A DNA stretch of 64,000 bases from Spirosoma oryzicola (GCF_021233055.1 NZ_CP089538.1:2930501-2994500); one strand, 5' to 3'. Numbered from the stretch's first letter, positions 34,713 to 44,843 are shown. A program made the numbers and translations. Notes: generated by a model from the sequence alone, not told the origin.

Positions 34713-35273
34713 ATGTTAGAAACATTGATGAATCTGGTTCAGCAGCAAGCGGGCTCTGCCATCACCAGCAATACCGCTATTCCAAGCGACAAGCATCAAG
34801 ACGCGTTTCAGGCCGTATCGGGGGGCATTCTGAGCGGTTTGCAACAGCAGGCCCAGGGTGGTGGTTTGGGAAATCTGATCGGTATGCTGACCGGAAATAG
34901 CGGGGCTCAGCAAGAGGTGAACCAGGGCGTTCAGAAAACGGTCCAGGAGAATCTGTTTCAGAAACTGGGAATCTCTCCCCAGGTCGCCATGTCTATTGCA
35001 GCCGCCGTCGTTCCCATCGTATTGAGTAAGCTTAGCCAGAAAGCGCAGGACCCCAATGACCATTCGGTCAATCCGAACGACGTCGTTGGTTCAATTACGG
35101 GCAAACAGGGTACCGACTGGATGAGCATGGCGCAGTCGGCTATGGCCGATGGTAAACTCGACATGAGCGACTTGATGCGGATGATGAGCGGAAGCAATGC
35201 GCAAGCGCAGCCCAAACAACAGTCGGGTGGCGGACTAAGCGATATGCTAGGCGGACTATTCGGTAAAAGCTGA
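34713..35273 (+). CDS. DUF937 domain protein
   Basis: A 186-residue protein of the DUF937 family, unknown function. It begins MLETLMNLVQQQAGSAITSN and continues with Gly/Gln/Ala-rich segments and one conserved helix pair (GISPQVAMSIAAAVVPIVLS, then LSQKAQDPN). The end is rich in Met, Ser, Gln and Gly (DLMRMMSGSNAQAQ ... LGGLFGKS) and probably disordered. No signal peptide. It is followed by a very long perfect hairpin and by a new promoter for the next gene. Confidence 0.8.
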   Translation: MLETLMNLVQQQAGSAITSNTAIPSDKHQDAFQAVSGGILSGLQQQAQGGGLGNLIGMLTGNSGAQQEVNQGVQKTVQENLFQKLGISPQVAMSIAAAVVPIVLSKLSQKAQDPNDHSVNPNDVVGSITGKQGTDWMSMAQSAMADGKLDMSDLMRMMSGSNAQAQPKQQSGGGLSDMLGGLFGKS

Positions 35274-35277
35274 ACAG

Positions 35278-35343
35278 AAGCGCTGACGCACAAAAAAGAC
35301 CCTGCATTGTTCAGTGCGGGGTCTTTTTTGTGCGTCAGCGCTT
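35278..35343. terminator. 29-bp near-perfect hairpin after the DUF937 gene
   Basis: 35278-35306 pairs with 35315-35343 with a single G-T pair; the stem contains GGGTCTTTTTTGTGCG and its complement. It starts four bases after the DUF937 stop. The T-run lies inside the stem, and the -33 element of the next gene falls in the right arm. Confidence 0.75.
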
Positions 35344-35359
35344 TCAAACGCTATCTTTG
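35327..35359 (+). promoter_or_regulatory. Promoter of the PAP2-like gene
   Basis: TTTG (35327-35330), 21 bases, then TATCTTTG (35352-35359): a full Bacteroidota promoter. Its -33 element is part of the terminator arm of the preceding gene. Transcription would start near 35366, about 43 bases before ATG 35409. Confidence 0.65.
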
Positions 35360-35408
35360 AGACACGTGGGCAAAACGACCCCTGCGATTTTTCCCATCGC
35401 CACCGCTT

Positions 35409-36002
35409 ATGAACACGTCCTCCTGGCTTGTCAAAGCAGCCACTGTCTTCTCCGTTGTCGGTCACCCCTTGTGTCTGTCGTTTTGCATTACCGCTTTCCT
35501 TGCCTGGAAGTACTTACCCGCCGGGCAAGCGGTATGGGTTTGCGGTCTGCTGGCGGGTGGTGTGGTTGTGCCGGTCTATTGGCATACGCATCGCCTGACG
35601 AAACGGGGTACATACACAAACGCTGATGTGTCGAATCGGCAGGAGCGCTACCGACTTTATCCCAGAGTGATTGGGTTGTTGACCTTCGTGACTATTGCGC
35701 TGTTCGCTACGAATCAATCCCGAGTGCTTTGTCTGGGGATGCTGAGCGCGCTGTTGCTGGTTATCTGTGCGTATGGAGTAAACTTTTTCAACAAGGTTTC
35801 GCTGCACACATCGGTTGCCCTTTTTATGGCCTGGGTCGTTTGGTCATCGAATAAACCAGTTGGAATGGCAGCCATTGCGTTAGCCTTACTTATTGCTGCT
35901 TCCAGACTGGTGTTGCAACGGCATACCTGGTCTGAAGTGATCCTGGGCATGGCACTCGGTACGTTGACGGGCGCGCTCTTTTACGGCCTCGCGGGTTGGT
36001 AA
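35409..36002 (+). CDS. PAP2-like membrane phosphatase
   Basis: A 197-residue protein with about six membrane helices and a degenerate PAP2 (lipid phosphatase) signature: KVSLHTSVALFMA matches the second motif and SRLVLQRHTWSEVILGMALG the third (SRx5Hx3D-like, with Glu at the last place). The loop RYRLYPRVIG may carry the first motif. It may dephosphorylate a lipid such as undecaprenyl diphosphate, but several key positions differ from active PAP2 enzymes, so activity is uncertain. Confidence 0.72.
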   Translation: MNTSSWLVKAATVFSVVGHPLCLSFCITAFLAWKYLPAGQAVWVCGLLAGGVVVPVYWHTHRLTKRGTYTNADVSNRQERYRLYPRVIGLLTFVTIALFATNQSRVLCLGMLSALLLVICAYGVNFFNKVSLHTSVALFMAWVVWSSNKPVGMAAIALALLIAASRLVLQRHTWSEVILGMALGTLTGALFYGLAGW

Positions 36003-36218
36003 GCTCTTTTTGGGGCTAATTTCTGCCGCTGGTCTGCCACATTGTAAACGGGCAGGTCCACCTGAAACGTCATTCTGGCCCATTTAGGCTTATTGCTCTG
36101 CCAATCTGACAGCAATTCAAACATTTTTCCCCGCTGGCATTTCTATTGATAGATAGATCATGTCTGTCAGAGTATACACAGAAACAAAGAAACTAAACCA
36201 CAACATTTGTTGGCAGTT

Positions 36219-38144
36219 ATGGGAAAGATTATTGGTATTGACTTAGGCACCACAAACTCGTGTGTGGCCGTGATGGAAGGCAACGAGCCCGTCGTGATCC
36301 CCAACTCAGAAGGAGCACGGACGACGCCGTCGGTCGTCGCGTTTATGGATAACGGTAACGGCGAACGGAAAGTCGGCGCACCCGCCAAACGTCAGGCCAT
36401 CACCAACCCCAAGAATACAATTTCCTCGATCAAGCGTTTCATGGGTAAGCGCTTCAACGAGGTAACAAACGAAGCGAAAAACGTCGCATATGACATCGAA
36501 AACGGCCCGAACGGAACCCCACGCGTTCGCATCGGCGACCGTCAATATACACCACAGGAAATTTCGGCGCTGATTCTGCAAAAAATGAAGCAGACGGCTG
36601 AAGATTACCTGGGTCAAACAGTAACCGAAGCTGTAGTTACGGTTCCGGCTTACTTTAACGATGCGGAGCGTCAGGCGACCAAAGAAGCGGGTCAGATCGC
36701 TGGTCTCGACGTAAAACGGATTATCAACGAACCAACCGCTGCGGCTCTGGCCTACGGTCTGGACAAAACGGATAAGGATCAGAAAATCGCGGTATTCGAC
36801 TTAGGTGGCGGTACGTTCGATATTTCTATCCTTGAACTGGGCGATGGCGTATTCGAAGTAAAATCAACCGACGGTGATACGCACCTGGGTGGTGACGACT
36901 TCGACCAGGTGATCATCGACTGGCTCGCCGACGAGTTCAAAAAAGACGAAGGCATCGATCTGCGCCAGGACCCAATGGCCCTGCAACGCCTGAAAGAAGC
37001 CGCCGAGAAAGCAAAAGTAGAGTTGTCAAGCTCGACGTCGACGGAAATCAACCTGCCGTACATCATGCCGGTGAATGGTATCCCCAAACACCTGGTGCGT
37101 TCGCTGAGCCGCTCTAAATTTGAGCAATTGGCGGATACGCTGATCCAGCGGAGCTTGGAGCCTTGCCGTCGTGCCCTGAAAAATGCGGGTTTGTCGGCCA
37201 GCCAGATTGACGAAGTGATTCTGGTGGGTGGTTCGACCCGGATTCCGAAAGTACAGGACGAAGTCGAAAAACTGTTTGGTAAGAAACCGTCTAAAGCCGT
37301 TAACCCCGATGAAGCTGTAGCCATTGGTGCTGCGATTCAGGGTGGTGTATTGACCGGTGAAGTAAAAGACGTGTTGCTGCTCGACGTTATCCCGCTGTCG
37401 CTCGGTATCGAAACGATGGGTGGCGTGTTCACCAAAATGGTGGAAGCCAACACAACCATCCCGAGCAAGAAAGTGGAAGTGTACTCGACGGCTTCGGACA
37501 ACCAGCCAAGCGTGGAAATCAACATCCTGCAAGGAGAGCGCCCGATGGCGGCTCAAAACCGTCAGTTAGGTCGGTTCATCCTGTCGGACATTCCACCCGC
37601 ACCGCGTGGTGTTCCGCAAATCGAAGTAACCTTCGACGTGGATGCCAACGGTATTCTGAACGTAACGGCTAAAGATAAAGGTACCGGCAAAGAACAGAAA
37701 ATTCGGATTGAAGCGTCGAGCGGTCTGACCGAAACCGAGATCAACCGGATGCGCGAAGAAGCGAAAGCCAATGAAGCGGCTGATAAAGCGGAACGCGAAA
37801 AAATTGAGAAAGTGAACCAGGCTGACTCGATGTTGTTCCAGACCGAGAAACAACTGAAAGAGTACGGTGACAAACTGACTCCGGACAACAAAACGGCGAT
37901 CGAAGAGGCCCTTGGGCAGCTGCGCACCGCACACGGTTCGCGCGACGTAGCGGCCATCGATGCAGCCCTGGAGAAGTTGAATACGGCCTGGTCGGCTGCT
38001 TCGACGGATCTGTACAACGCGACTAACGGCGCGGGTGGTCCAACGGATGGTGCCGGTTTTGACGGTGGAAACCCGAACCCCGGTAACCAGGGACAACCAA
38101 CCGGCGACAATGTGTCGGACGTACCCTACGAAGAAGTAAAATAA
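36219..38144 (+). CDS. dnaK: Chaperone DnaK (Hsp70)
   Basis: The main Hsp70 chaperone, 641 residues from ATG 36219 ([20 protein letters not shown]); the frame to TTG 36207 adds only four residues and is not needed. The ATPase domain is complete ([63 protein letters not shown]), then the linker [20 protein letters not shown], the substrate domain and a helical lid ending in a Gly/Asn-rich tail with EEVK. No CIRCE operator or other grp/dnaJ genes are next to it. It is followed by a strong terminator. Confidence 0.98.
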   Translation: MGKIIGIDLGTTNSCVAVMEGNEPVVIPNSEGARTTPSVVAFMDNGNGERKVGAPAKRQAITNPKNTISSIKRFMGKRFNEVTNEAKNVAYDIENGPNGTPRVRIGDRQYTPQEISALILQKMKQTAEDYLGQTVTEAVVTVPAYFNDAERQATKEAGQIAGLDVKRIINEPTAAALAYGLDKTDKDQKIAVFDLGGGTFDISILELGDGVFEVKSTDGDTHLGGDDFDQVIIDWLADEFKKDEGIDLRQDPMALQRLKEAAEKAKVELSSSTSTEINLPYIMPVNGIPKHLVRSLSRSKFEQLADTLIQRSLEPCRRALKNAGLSASQIDEVILVGGSTRIPKVQDEVEKLFGKKPSKAVNPDEAVAIGAAIQGGVLTGEVKDVLLLDVIPLSLGIETMGGVFTKMVEANTTIPSKKVEVYSTASDNQPSVEINILQGERPMAAQNRQLGRFILSDIPPAPRGVPQIEVTFDVDANGILNVTAKDKGTGKEQKIRIEASSGLTETEINRMREEAKANEAADKAEREKIEKVNQADSMLFQTEKQLKEYGDKLTPDNKTAIEEALGQLRTAHGSRDVAAIDAALEKLNTAWSAASTDLYNATNGAGGPTDGAGFDGGNPNPGNQGQPTGDNVSDVPYEEVK

Positions 38145-38158
38145 GCTCCTAAAACAGG

Positions 38159-38192
38159 AAGCCCCGCTGAGGAAACTTAGCGGGGCTTTTTT
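38159..38192 (+). terminator. Intrinsic terminator of dnaK
   Basis: AAGCCCCGCT (38159-38168) pairs with AGCGGGGCTT (38179-38188), continued inward by GAG/CTT around a GAAA loop, followed by TTTTTT. Confidence 0.85.
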
Positions 38193-38355
38193 GTTGGTGG
38201 CTACTACGGGCCAACGGGTCAGAATCGGCTCTTTCTTGTACCAAAGCAATAATCTGTTGCATTCATAACCAAAACAAAGGGCCCGCATCAGTAAAAACCA
38301 CGTACATCGGCCTTACCTTACCTGGGATAGCCCAAAAACTTACCAGTTTGTAGTA

Positions 38356-39222
38356 ATGACGACGCGACGATCGTTTCTAAAAAATGCGGGAGGCACGGTT
38401 GCCCTGGCCACAGTAGGCCCGGTTGCAATGGCTTCCGGACGAATTACCGAAACCCACCACGCTCCCGGTGAAGACCTGTTCAAACTAGGCATGGCGGGGT
38501 ATACATTTGTTCATTTCACCCTGGATCAGGCGTTGGAGATGATGAAGAAAACGGACGTCCATTATCTGTGCATCAAGGATTTTCATCTTCCGCTGAACAG
38601 CACACCCGAACAGATTACGGCCTTCCACGAAAAGCTGGCCAAGGCGGGAGTGACGGGTTATGCCGTTGGGCCTATCTACATGAAAACCACGCAGGAGGTT
38701 GATAATGCCTTTGCCTATGCCAAACGAGTCGGCGTGAAGCTTATCATTGGCGTGCCGAATACCGACTTATTACCTTATGTGGATAAGAAAGTAAAAGAGT
38801 ACGATTTTCGGTTCGCTATTCATAACCACGGCCCCGACATCGAATTGTACCCCAACGCCGTTTCTATTCACAACGCCATCAAAAACCTTGACGCCCGCAT
38901 CGGTTTCTGTTTCGACATGGGCCATGACCGGCGGAACGGCGATGATCCGGTAGCGGATTTGCAAACCTACGCCAAACGCATCTTCGATATTCACCTCAAA
39001 AACGTGACGGCGGCTTCCAAGGAAGGAAAAACCTGCGAACTGGGCCGGGGCGTAATCGATATTCCGGCTTTTGTGGATATGCTGCGTAAAGTCAAATACG
39101 ACGGTTCCTGTAGTCTGGAGTACGAAAAAGACATGAAAGATCCGCTGGCGGGTATTGCCGAATCGGTCGGGTACTTCAAAGGGGTTTGCGATGCCACCCG
39201 AACCAACAAGCGAAAATCGTAG
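38356..39222 (+). CDS. Tat-exported sugar isomerase/epimerase-like TIM barrel
   Basis: A 288-residue xylose-isomerase-like TIM-barrel protein. It opens with a twin-arginine signal (TTRRSFLKNAGGTVALA), so it is folded in the cytoplasm and exported by Tat. GMAGYTFVHFTLDQAL, FAIHNHGPDIELYP, GFCFDMGHDRRNGDDP and FDIHLKNVTAA carry the usual His, Asp and Glu metal-ligand positions (H, D, H in IHNHG, FDMGH, DIHLK). It lies 42 bases before the Gfo/Idh/MocA oxidoreductase, also a Tat protein. Such pairs in Bacteroidota act in periplasmic breakdown of modified sugars, an inference here. Confidence 0.88.
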   Translation: MTTRRSFLKNAGGTVALATVGPVAMASGRITETHHAPGEDLFKLGMAGYTFVHFTLDQALEMMKKTDVHYLCIKDFHLPLNSTPEQITAFHEKLAKAGVTGYAVGPIYMKTTQEVDNAFAYAKRVGVKLIIGVPNTDLLPYVDKKVKEYDFRFAIHNHGPDIELYPNAVSIHNAIKNLDARIGFCFDMGHDRRNGDDPVADLQTYAKRIFDIHLKNVTAASKEGKTCELGRGVIDIPAFVDMLRKVKYDGSCSLEYEKDMKDPLAGIAESVGYFKGVCDATRTNKRKS

Positions 39223-39264
39223 AACCGTTCGGTCGCTCACTCACGTATTAATCAACCTGCAAGA

Positions 39265-40608
39265 ATGGAAACAACGAGACGAGAATTTATAAAAAAAGCA
39301 GCCCTGAGCACCGCCGGGCTAACCGTTGGCGGACTGGCGACGGGTATGTCGGCGAAAAGCTACGCGAAAATAATTGGGGCCAATGAACGACTAAACCTGG
39401 CCATTGTCGGGCTGGGTCGGCGGCTGGGCGCGTACTACGAACCCATCTCGAAAAAAGACAGTAACGTCGAACTGGTGTATTTGTGTGATGTGATGAAAAA
39501 GCAGCGGGAGTCGGCGCTCCAGAAATTTTCGAAACACATCGACTACAAACCAAAACTGGAGAACGACGTTCGTAAAGTGATTGCCGACAAAAATGTGGAT
39601 GCGCTTTTTATCGCGACTCCCGATCACTGGCACGCGCCGGGTACCTGGATGGCGGTGCAGGGTGGTAAACACGTGTACGTCGAAAAACCCTGTAGTCATA
39701 ATCCCCGCGAAGGCGAGCTACTGGTCGATTTTCAGAAGAAATACAAGAAGGTCATTCAGATGGGTAACCAGCAACGCTCGGCGCTGGAATCCATCGACAT
39801 CATCAATCAGATTCACAACGGTGCTATCGGTAAGCCGTTTAAAGCGGTAGCGTTCTACGCGAGTGCGCGGGGCGAGGTGCCCATCCCGAAGAAAGCGCCC
39901 GTTCCGGAAGGGCTGGACTGGGATTTGTTTCAGGGACCAGCTCCCCGTATGGAATACACCCACGACACCTGGGATTACAACTGGCACTGGTATGGCTGGC
40001 TGTACGGTACCGCCGAAAGCGGCAACAATGCTACCCATGAACTGGACGTAGCCCGCTGGGCCTTGCAGGTCGACTATCCTGAATACGTAACGGTTGAGGC
40101 TGCCAAGCGGTATTTCGCCGAGGACGGCTGGGCGGTGTACGATACGATGGATGCGACTTTCCGGTTTCCTGGTGACAAAATCATCAAGTGGGACGGCAAG
40201 AGCCGGAACGGCCATAAAACCTACGGAAGCGACCGGGGCACGATTATCTACGGTACCAACGGAACCGTTTACGTGGACCGGGATGGCTACACGCTCTATA
40301 ACCGGGACGGTAAAGTGATTAAAGACAGCAAATCGAAAGGCTCCGAAGCCGGAACCGCGCTCGGCGGTGGTGGTGATATGACCACTCGGCACGTCGTTAA
40401 TTTCTTTGAGGCTATCCGGGGGAAAGAAAAACAGAACTCGCCCATTGAAGAAGGAGCCAAGAGCACGTTGCTGTGTCATCTGGCTAACATTGCTTACCGG
40501 ACCAACAAGCCGTTTGCGGTAGATCCAAAGAACGGACACATCCAGGATCGGGACGCCATGAAGCTGTGGAGCCGTGAATACGAAAAAGGCTGGGAGCCCA
40601 AACTATAA
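39265..40608 (+). CDS. Tat-exported Gfo/Idh/MocA-family oxidoreductase
   Basis: A 447-residue NAD(P)-dependent sugar oxidoreductase with a twin-arginine signal (METTRREFIKKAALSTAGLT). The Rossmann fold begins AIVGLGRRLGAYYEP, and the family motif EKPCSHNPREGE (E-K-P) binds nicotinamide and substrate; GSNNATHELDVARWAL and WDYNWHWYGWL are common in the Bacteroidota exported subgroup. A bound cofactor would be needed for activity outside the cytoplasm. It forms an operon with the preceding isomerase-like gene and ends at a strong terminator. Confidence 0.92.
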   Translation: METTRREFIKKAALSTAGLTVGGLATGMSAKSYAKIIGANERLNLAIVGLGRRLGAYYEPISKKDSNVELVYLCDVMKKQRESALQKFSKHIDYKPKLENDVRKVIADKNVDALFIATPDHWHAPGTWMAVQGGKHVYVEKPCSHNPREGELLVDFQKKYKKVIQMGNQQRSALESIDIINQIHNGAIGKPFKAVAFYASARGEVPIPKKAPVPEGLDWDLFQGPAPRMEYTHDTWDYNWHWYGWLYGTAESGNNATHELDVARWALQVDYPEYVTVEAAKRYFAEDGWAVYDTMDATFRFPGDKIIKWDGKSRNGHKTYGSDRGTIIYGTNGTVYVDRDGYTLYNRDGKVIKDSKSKGSEAGTALGGGGDMTTRHVVNFFEAIRGKEKQNSPIEEGAKSTLLCHLANIAYRTNKPFAVDPKNGHIQDRDAMKLWSREYEKGWEPKL

Positions 40609-40643
40609 GTATTTTCGATCATCGATTCCTGATCAAAAAAACG

Positions 40644-40675
40644 AAGCCCCGCTATAGTCCATAGCGGGGCTTTTT
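40644..40675. terminator. Terminator after the oxidoreductase
   Basis: AAGCCCCGCTAT (40644-40655) pairs exactly with ATAGCGGGGCTT (40661-40672) around AGTCC, followed by TTT. The stem sequence is nearly the same as that of the dnaK terminator. Confidence 0.85.
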
Positions 40676-40707
40676 GTGAAAACGGTTTCCAGAACTCTGT
40701 CGTTTAT

Positions 40708-41046
40708 CTATTGCTTTTTTTTGCCCGACGATGGGTTTCCTTTCCCCGTAGCGGCTGCTTGTTTGGCTGATGAATTACTCTTGGTCGTGCCGGAACCGTC
40801 GGGCGAAGCCGAGCGGTTTTTTTTCGCGGTTGGTGGTACGTACATATACGCACGGGAAGCCCCTTCGTCGTCAATGGTCATGCTATTCGGACTGCTGGTC
40901 GTGACGCGTTGACCTTCGGTCAGGTACCCCGACCCCGTCGATGCAGTCGAGCCACCGCTTTTGCCACCCGTTGTTGATTGGGCCATACTCAGTGAGGTAA
41001 GGCCGATAGCCAGGAAAAGACTGGCTGCTGTTACGGTCGTTTTCAT
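40708..41046 (-). CDS. Small secreted low-complexity protein
   Basis: A 112-residue protein from ATG 41046, with signal peptide MKTTVTAASLFLAIGLTSLS then MAQ. The mature part is Ser/Thr/Gly/Lys-rich (TTGGKSGGSTASTGSGYLTE ... KGNPSSGKKKQ) with one more ordered segment around SMTIDDEGASRAYMYVPP. No family recognised. The longer frame to 41076 would weaken the signal. It is convergent with the oxidoreductase and divergent from the toxin-antitoxin operon. Confidence 0.7.
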   Translation of the reverse strand: MKTTVTAASLFLAIGLTSLSMAQSTTGGKSGGSTASTGSGYLTEGQRVTTSSPNSMTIDDEGASRAYMYVPPTAKKNRSASPDGSGTTKSNSSAKQAAATGKGNPSSGKKKQ

Positions 41047-41149
41047 ATCAAGTAGAAACGGTTTCGTTGTGAACATTTGTCCTGGTATAAACTACTGATG
41101 CAGCCGGAAGTTTATAGCGGGAGGGATTATCGCGTCGAATGGGAACGGG

Positions 41150-41191
41150 TAGACAAAATTCTTTGTTCGTTAGACAAAATTCCTATATTTG
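41150..41191 (+). promoter_or_regulatory. Promoter and repeat operator of the RES/Xre operon
   Basis: TTTG (41162-41165), 18 bases, TATATTTG (41184-41191): a complete -33/-7 promoter. Two identical 12-bp repeats, TAGACAAAATTC at 41150-41161 and 41171-41182, lie one on each side of the -33 element, 21 bp apart (two helical turns). This fits binding of the Xre-type antitoxin for autorepression. The -7 box ends four bases before ATG 41196, so the mRNA may be leaderless. Confidence 0.75.
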
Positions 41192-41195
41192 TTGT

Positions 41196-41579
41196 ATGAC
41201 CGTTCCTGACCGCACCGCGCTTGTTTTCTCGGCCCTCAAGGGGGTACCGGCTATCGGTTTCTTCGAAATTGCTGATCTGACCGGCTACCGGCGCGAACAG
41301 CTGGCCGAAGTTTTTGATACGTCCCTAAAAACGTTTCAACGGTACGAACGGGAAAATAAAAAACTCAACCCGCAGGACAGCGAGAAGGTGCTTAAAATTA
41401 GAGCGCTCTTTCAGACGGGGGAATCGGTTTTTGGTTCGGCAGCGGCATTCCGGCGCTGGATGGACAAACCGGCTTACGGATTGGGAAACCAGGTCCCGTT
41501 TGATCTACTGCATACGTCGGGCGGCATCGATTTGATTATGGACGAAGTAATCCGTATCGAATACGGTGATCTGGCCTAA
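41196..41579 (+). CDS. Antitoxin, Xre/MbcA/ParS family
   Basis: A 127-residue antitoxin for a RES-type toxin. It has the Xre-like N-terminal region (LAEVFDTSLKTFQRYERENK, a DNA-binding helix-turn-helix) and the C-terminal toxin-binding part of the MbcA/ParS family (ALFQTGESVFGSAAAFRRWM, then PFDLLHTSGGIDLIMDEVIR). It would neutralise the toxin and repress the operon through the two repeats upstream. Start ATG 41196 (MTVPDRTAL) is set by the promoter; the longer frame to 41139 overlaps the operator. The toxin gene follows after 18 bases. Confidence 0.88.
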   Translation: MTVPDRTALVFSALKGVPAIGFFEIADLTGYRREQLAEVFDTSLKTFQRYERENKKLNPQDSEKVLKIRALFQTGESVFGSAAAFRRWMDKPAYGLGNQVPFDLLHTSGGIDLIMDEVIRIEYGDLA

Positions 41580-41597
41580 CGGACTAGCCTGCTTACC

Positions 41598-42047
41598 ATG
41601 CTTGTCTACCGAATTACGAAAGCCCTGTATGCCGACCGTCTGGTGGCATCTGGTGGCGCTGCCCGCTGGAATGAGCGGAATCAATTTGTGATTTATACCG
41701 CTGCTACCCGCGCGCTGGCCTGTCTCGAAAACGTGGTCCACCGGAGCGGAGAAGGATTGCAGGAGAACTTCCGGGTGATGGTGATCGATGTTCCAGAAGC
41801 GTTGCGTGTAGAAACAATCCTACCAGAATCGCTGCCCACCGATTGGTTCGATTTCCGACAGTACGATGCTTGTCAGCGGCTAGGAGGGGAGTGGCTCAGG
41901 CAAGGGCGTACGGCGGTGTTGCGGGTTCCGTCGGCCATTATTCCGAACGAATGGAATTACCTGTTAAGTCCGTCCCATCCCGATTTTTCACAGATTCAAC
42001 TGCTTCGAACCGAACCCTTTGTTTTTGATCCGCGCATCAAAGTCTAG
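41598..42047 (+). CDS. RES-domain toxin
   Basis: A 149-residue toxin with the RES fold, related to the NAD-degrading MbcT and ParT toxins. The family's Arg-Glu-Ser residues are visible as Arg5 in LVYRITK, Glu44 in CLENVVH and Ser112 in VPSAIIPNEWNYLLSPSHPD; GGAARWNERNQFVIYTA is the conserved substrate region. Established work on relatives shows NAD breakdown that stops growth. It pairs with the antitoxin just upstream (18-base gap). All key residues are present, so the toxin looks intact. Confidence 0.92.
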   Translation: MLVYRITKALYADRLVASGGAARWNERNQFVIYTAATRALACLENVVHRSGEGLQENFRVMVIDVPEALRVETILPESLPTDWFDFRQYDACQRLGGEWLRQGRTAVLRVPSAIIPNEWNYLLSPSHPDFSQIQLLRTEPFVFDPRIKV

Positions 42048-42234
42048 GAAAACGTATAGGGAATCGGCTGACGGATGCGGGCTGTTTCGGGTATATTTTC
42101 GTTGAAATAGAATTGTATTTCATCTAGACGTTAGAGCGTTGGCTGCTTGCCATTTATCCGCTCGTGCTTTTGTGCTTCCTCCGTCAATTTAAGCCAATTC
42201 TGCCGTATAATTCGCTTTTCTCCGGAAAAATTTG

Positions 42235-42242
42235 TATATTTG
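42235..42242 (+). promoter_or_regulatory. -7 box (TATATTTG) for gyrA
   Basis: TATATTTG matches TAnnTTTG and ends 68 bases before the gyrA ATG. No clear TTTG at the -33 distance. Confidence 0.5.
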
Positions 42243-42310
42243 TTTATAAAGCGGTTTAAGCGTACAGGCTGAACCGGAATAGTAATTTTCTGCGAAACTC
42301 CTATTAGAAT

Positions 42311-44824
42311 ATGGCGGAAGAAAATCCCGACCTCGAATCGCCCAGTAACATTATTCCCATTAACATTGAGGACGAAATGCGTGGGGCTTACATTGATTAT
42401 TCAATGTCGGTCATTATCTCGCGCGCCCTCCCCGACGTTCGTGACGGCCTGAAGCCGGTTCACCGTCGGGTGCTTTTTGGTATGGCCGAACTGGGGGTTA
42501 ACTACAATAAACCTCATAAGAAATCAGCCCGTATTGTCGGGGAGGTATTGGGTAAATACCACCCGCACGGTGATTCGTCCGTTTACGACACGATGGTTCG
42601 CATGGCCCAGGACTGGTCGTTGCGGTATCCGCTCGTTGATGGACAGGGGAACTTTGGTTCGATTGACGGCGACTCGCCTGCGGCCATGCGCTATACCGAA
42701 GCCCGGTTAAAGCGGATTGCCGAAGAGTTGCTGACTGATATTTACAAAGAAACGGTTGACTTTCAACCGAACTTCGATGACTCGCTGGAAGAACCGTCGG
42801 TGATGCCCGCGAAGTTGCCGAATCTATTGCTCAACGGTTCGTCGGGGATTGCCGTCGGGATGGCCACCAACATGGCTCCGCACAACCTGACCGAAGTGGT
42901 TGATGGCATTGTCGCTTACCTGGACAATAACGATATCACCGTTGAGGAACTGATGCAGTACGTTAAAGCCCCTGACTTTCCGACGGGCGCGACGATCTAC
43001 GGCATGGAAGGGGTTAAGTCGGCATTCAAAACCGGTCGTGGCCGGGTGGTGATGCGGGCGAATGCAACCATCGAAGAAAATCGGGGCAAAACCCAGATCA
43101 TTGTTACGGACGTTCCGTACATGGTCAACAAAGCGGTGATGCTCGAGAAGACTGCCGAACTGATCAACGACAAGCGCATTGAAGGGATCACCGCGTTCCG
43201 GGACGAATCAGATCGCGATGGTCTGCGAGTGGTGTACGATCTGCGGAAGGATGCTATTCCGAACGTTGTTCTGAACAACCTGTATAAGCATACAGCGCTG
43301 CAATCGTCGTTCAGCATCAACAACGTCGCGCTCGTTAAAGGGCGGCCGATGCTGCTGAATCTGAAAGATATGATGAAGTACTATGTCGAGCACCGCTTCG
43401 ATGTAGTAACCCGCCGGACGCAGTACGAGCTGCGCGAAGCCGAGAAACGGGCGCATATCTTAGAGGGATTATTGATCGCCCTCGATAATATCGATGCGGT
43501 GATTAACCTGATCCGTTCATCCCGTGATTCCGATGTTGCCCGCACGGGTCTGATGGAGCAGTTTTCCCTGAGCGACGTTCAGGCGAAAGCCATTCTGGAG
43601 ATGCGTCTGCAACGGCTGACGGGTCTGGAACGGGACAAGCTACAGGCCGAGTACGACGAGTTGATGCGTGAGATCGCGAACCTGAAAGAAATTCTGGCTA
43701 GTGAAGAGCGTAAGCGGCAAGTTATCAAAGAAGAATTGCTCGACATCCGTGCCCGCTACGGTGACGAACGCCGGACCCAGATCAATGCCCTCGGCGACGG
43801 AAACATCAGTGATCTTTCGCTGATTGCCGATGAGGACATGGTGATCACCATTTCGCACGAAGGCTACATCAAGCGTACGCCGACGACCGAATACCGTTCG
43901 CAGGGACGCGGGGGAGTGGGAGCGAAGGCAGCTACCACGAAAGAGGAAGATTTTACCGAACACCTCTTCACCGCTACCATGCACAACACCCTGCTGGCCT
44001 TTACCCAGAAGGGACGCTTGTACTGGTTGCCCGTGTACGAACTACCCGAAGGTTCCCGAACCTCGAAAGGGAGACCCCTCGCCAACTTCATTAATATTGA
44101 AGGTGACGATAAGGTCCGGGCTGTCATCAACGTGACGGATCTGAAGAACGAGGATTACATCAACAATAATTACATTGTGATGTGTACACGCCAGGGCACG
44201 ATCAAAAAGACGATGCTCGAAGCGTTCTCCCGGCCCCGTCAGAATGGGATCATCGCCATTACGATCGATGAAGACGATCAGCTGATTGGTGTTTGTCTGA
44301 CCAACGGTGATAACGACATTGTGATCGCGTCAAGTGCGGGTAAAGCCGTTCGCTTCCACGAAAGCCGCGTTCGTCCGATGGGCCGTACGGCTGCGGGGGT
44401 ACGCGGTATTACGCTGGATGAGGAAGACACCACGGACCACGTAGTGGGTATGGTCTGCATTGACTCAACGCAGGCCCAGTTGCTGGTTGTTTCGGAGAAA
44501 GGGTACGGAAAGCGGTCAGAAATTGAGGAATATCGAGTAACGAATCGTGGTGCCAAAGGCGTTGGAACATTGAAAGTAACCGAGAAGGTCGGTCGTTTGG
44601 TGGCTATCCTTGATGTGGCTGATAACAACGATCTGATGATTATCAATAAATCCGGAATCGCTATCCGGACGCCGGTTACCGATATTAGTGTAATTGGCCG
44701 AAACACGCAGGGTGTTCGTCTGATCAGTCTGCGCGATGGCGATGCCATTTCGTCGGTGACGAAAATTAAGCAGGAGGAGGGAGAGGATGGTCTCGTGACT
44801 GAATCCGACGAAATTTCCGCTTAA
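42311..44824 (+). CDS. gyrA: DNA gyrase subunit A
   Basis: The 837-residue A subunit of DNA gyrase, which cuts and rejoins DNA to introduce negative supercoils. The catalytic tyrosine is Tyr128 in AAMRYTE. The quinolone region reads [11 protein letters not shown]; Ser89 and Asp93 match the positions that are mutated in resistant strains of other species, so this looks like the sensitive form. The C-terminal part has the beta-propeller repeats, with [12 protein letters not shown] (about residue 540), the gyrase-specific GyrA box. The ATG and length are normal. Confidence 0.97.
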   Translation: MAEENPDLESPSNIIPINIEDEMRGAYIDYSMSVIISRALPDVRDGLKPVHRRVLFGMAELGVNYNKPHKKSARIVGEVLGKYHPHGDSSVYDTMVRMAQDWSLRYPLVDGQGNFGSIDGDSPAAMRYTEARLKRIAEELLTDIYKETVDFQPNFDDSLEEPSVMPAKLPNLLLNGSSGIAVGMATNMAPHNLTEVVDGIVAYLDNNDITVEELMQYVKAPDFPTGATIYGMEGVKSAFKTGRGRVVMRANATIEENRGKTQIIVTDVPYMVNKAVMLEKTAELINDKRIEGITAFRDESDRDGLRVVYDLRKDAIPNVVLNNLYKHTALQSSFSINNVALVKGRPMLLNLKDMMKYYVEHRFDVVTRRTQYELREAEKRAHILEGLLIALDNIDAVINLIRSSRDSDVARTGLMEQFSLSDVQAKAILEMRLQRLTGLERDKLQAEYDELMREIANLKEILASEERKRQVIKEELLDIRARYGDERRTQINALGDGNISDLSLIADEDMVITISHEGYIKRTPTTEYRSQGRGGVGAKAATTKEEDFTEHLFTATMHNTLLAFTQKGRLYWLPVYELPEGSRTSKGRPLANFINIEGDDKVRAVINVTDLKNEDYINNNYIVMCTRQGTIKKTMLEAFSRPRQNGIIAITIDEDDQLIGVCLTNGDNDIVIASSAGKAVRFHESRVRPMGRTAAGVRGITLDEEDTTDHVVGMVCIDSTQAQLLVVSEKGYGKRSEIEEYRVTNRGAKGVGTLKVTEKVGRLVAILDVADNNDLMIINKSGIAIRTPVTDISVIGRNTQGVRLISLRDGDAISSVTKIKQEEGEDGLVTESDEISA

Positions 44825-44843
44825 GTAATTTAGTATGAGTGCG

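Noticed and set aside
36003..36218. CIRCE heat-shock operator before dnaK
   Set aside because: No TTAGCACTC-N9-GAGTGCTAA-like inverted repeat was found in this stretch.
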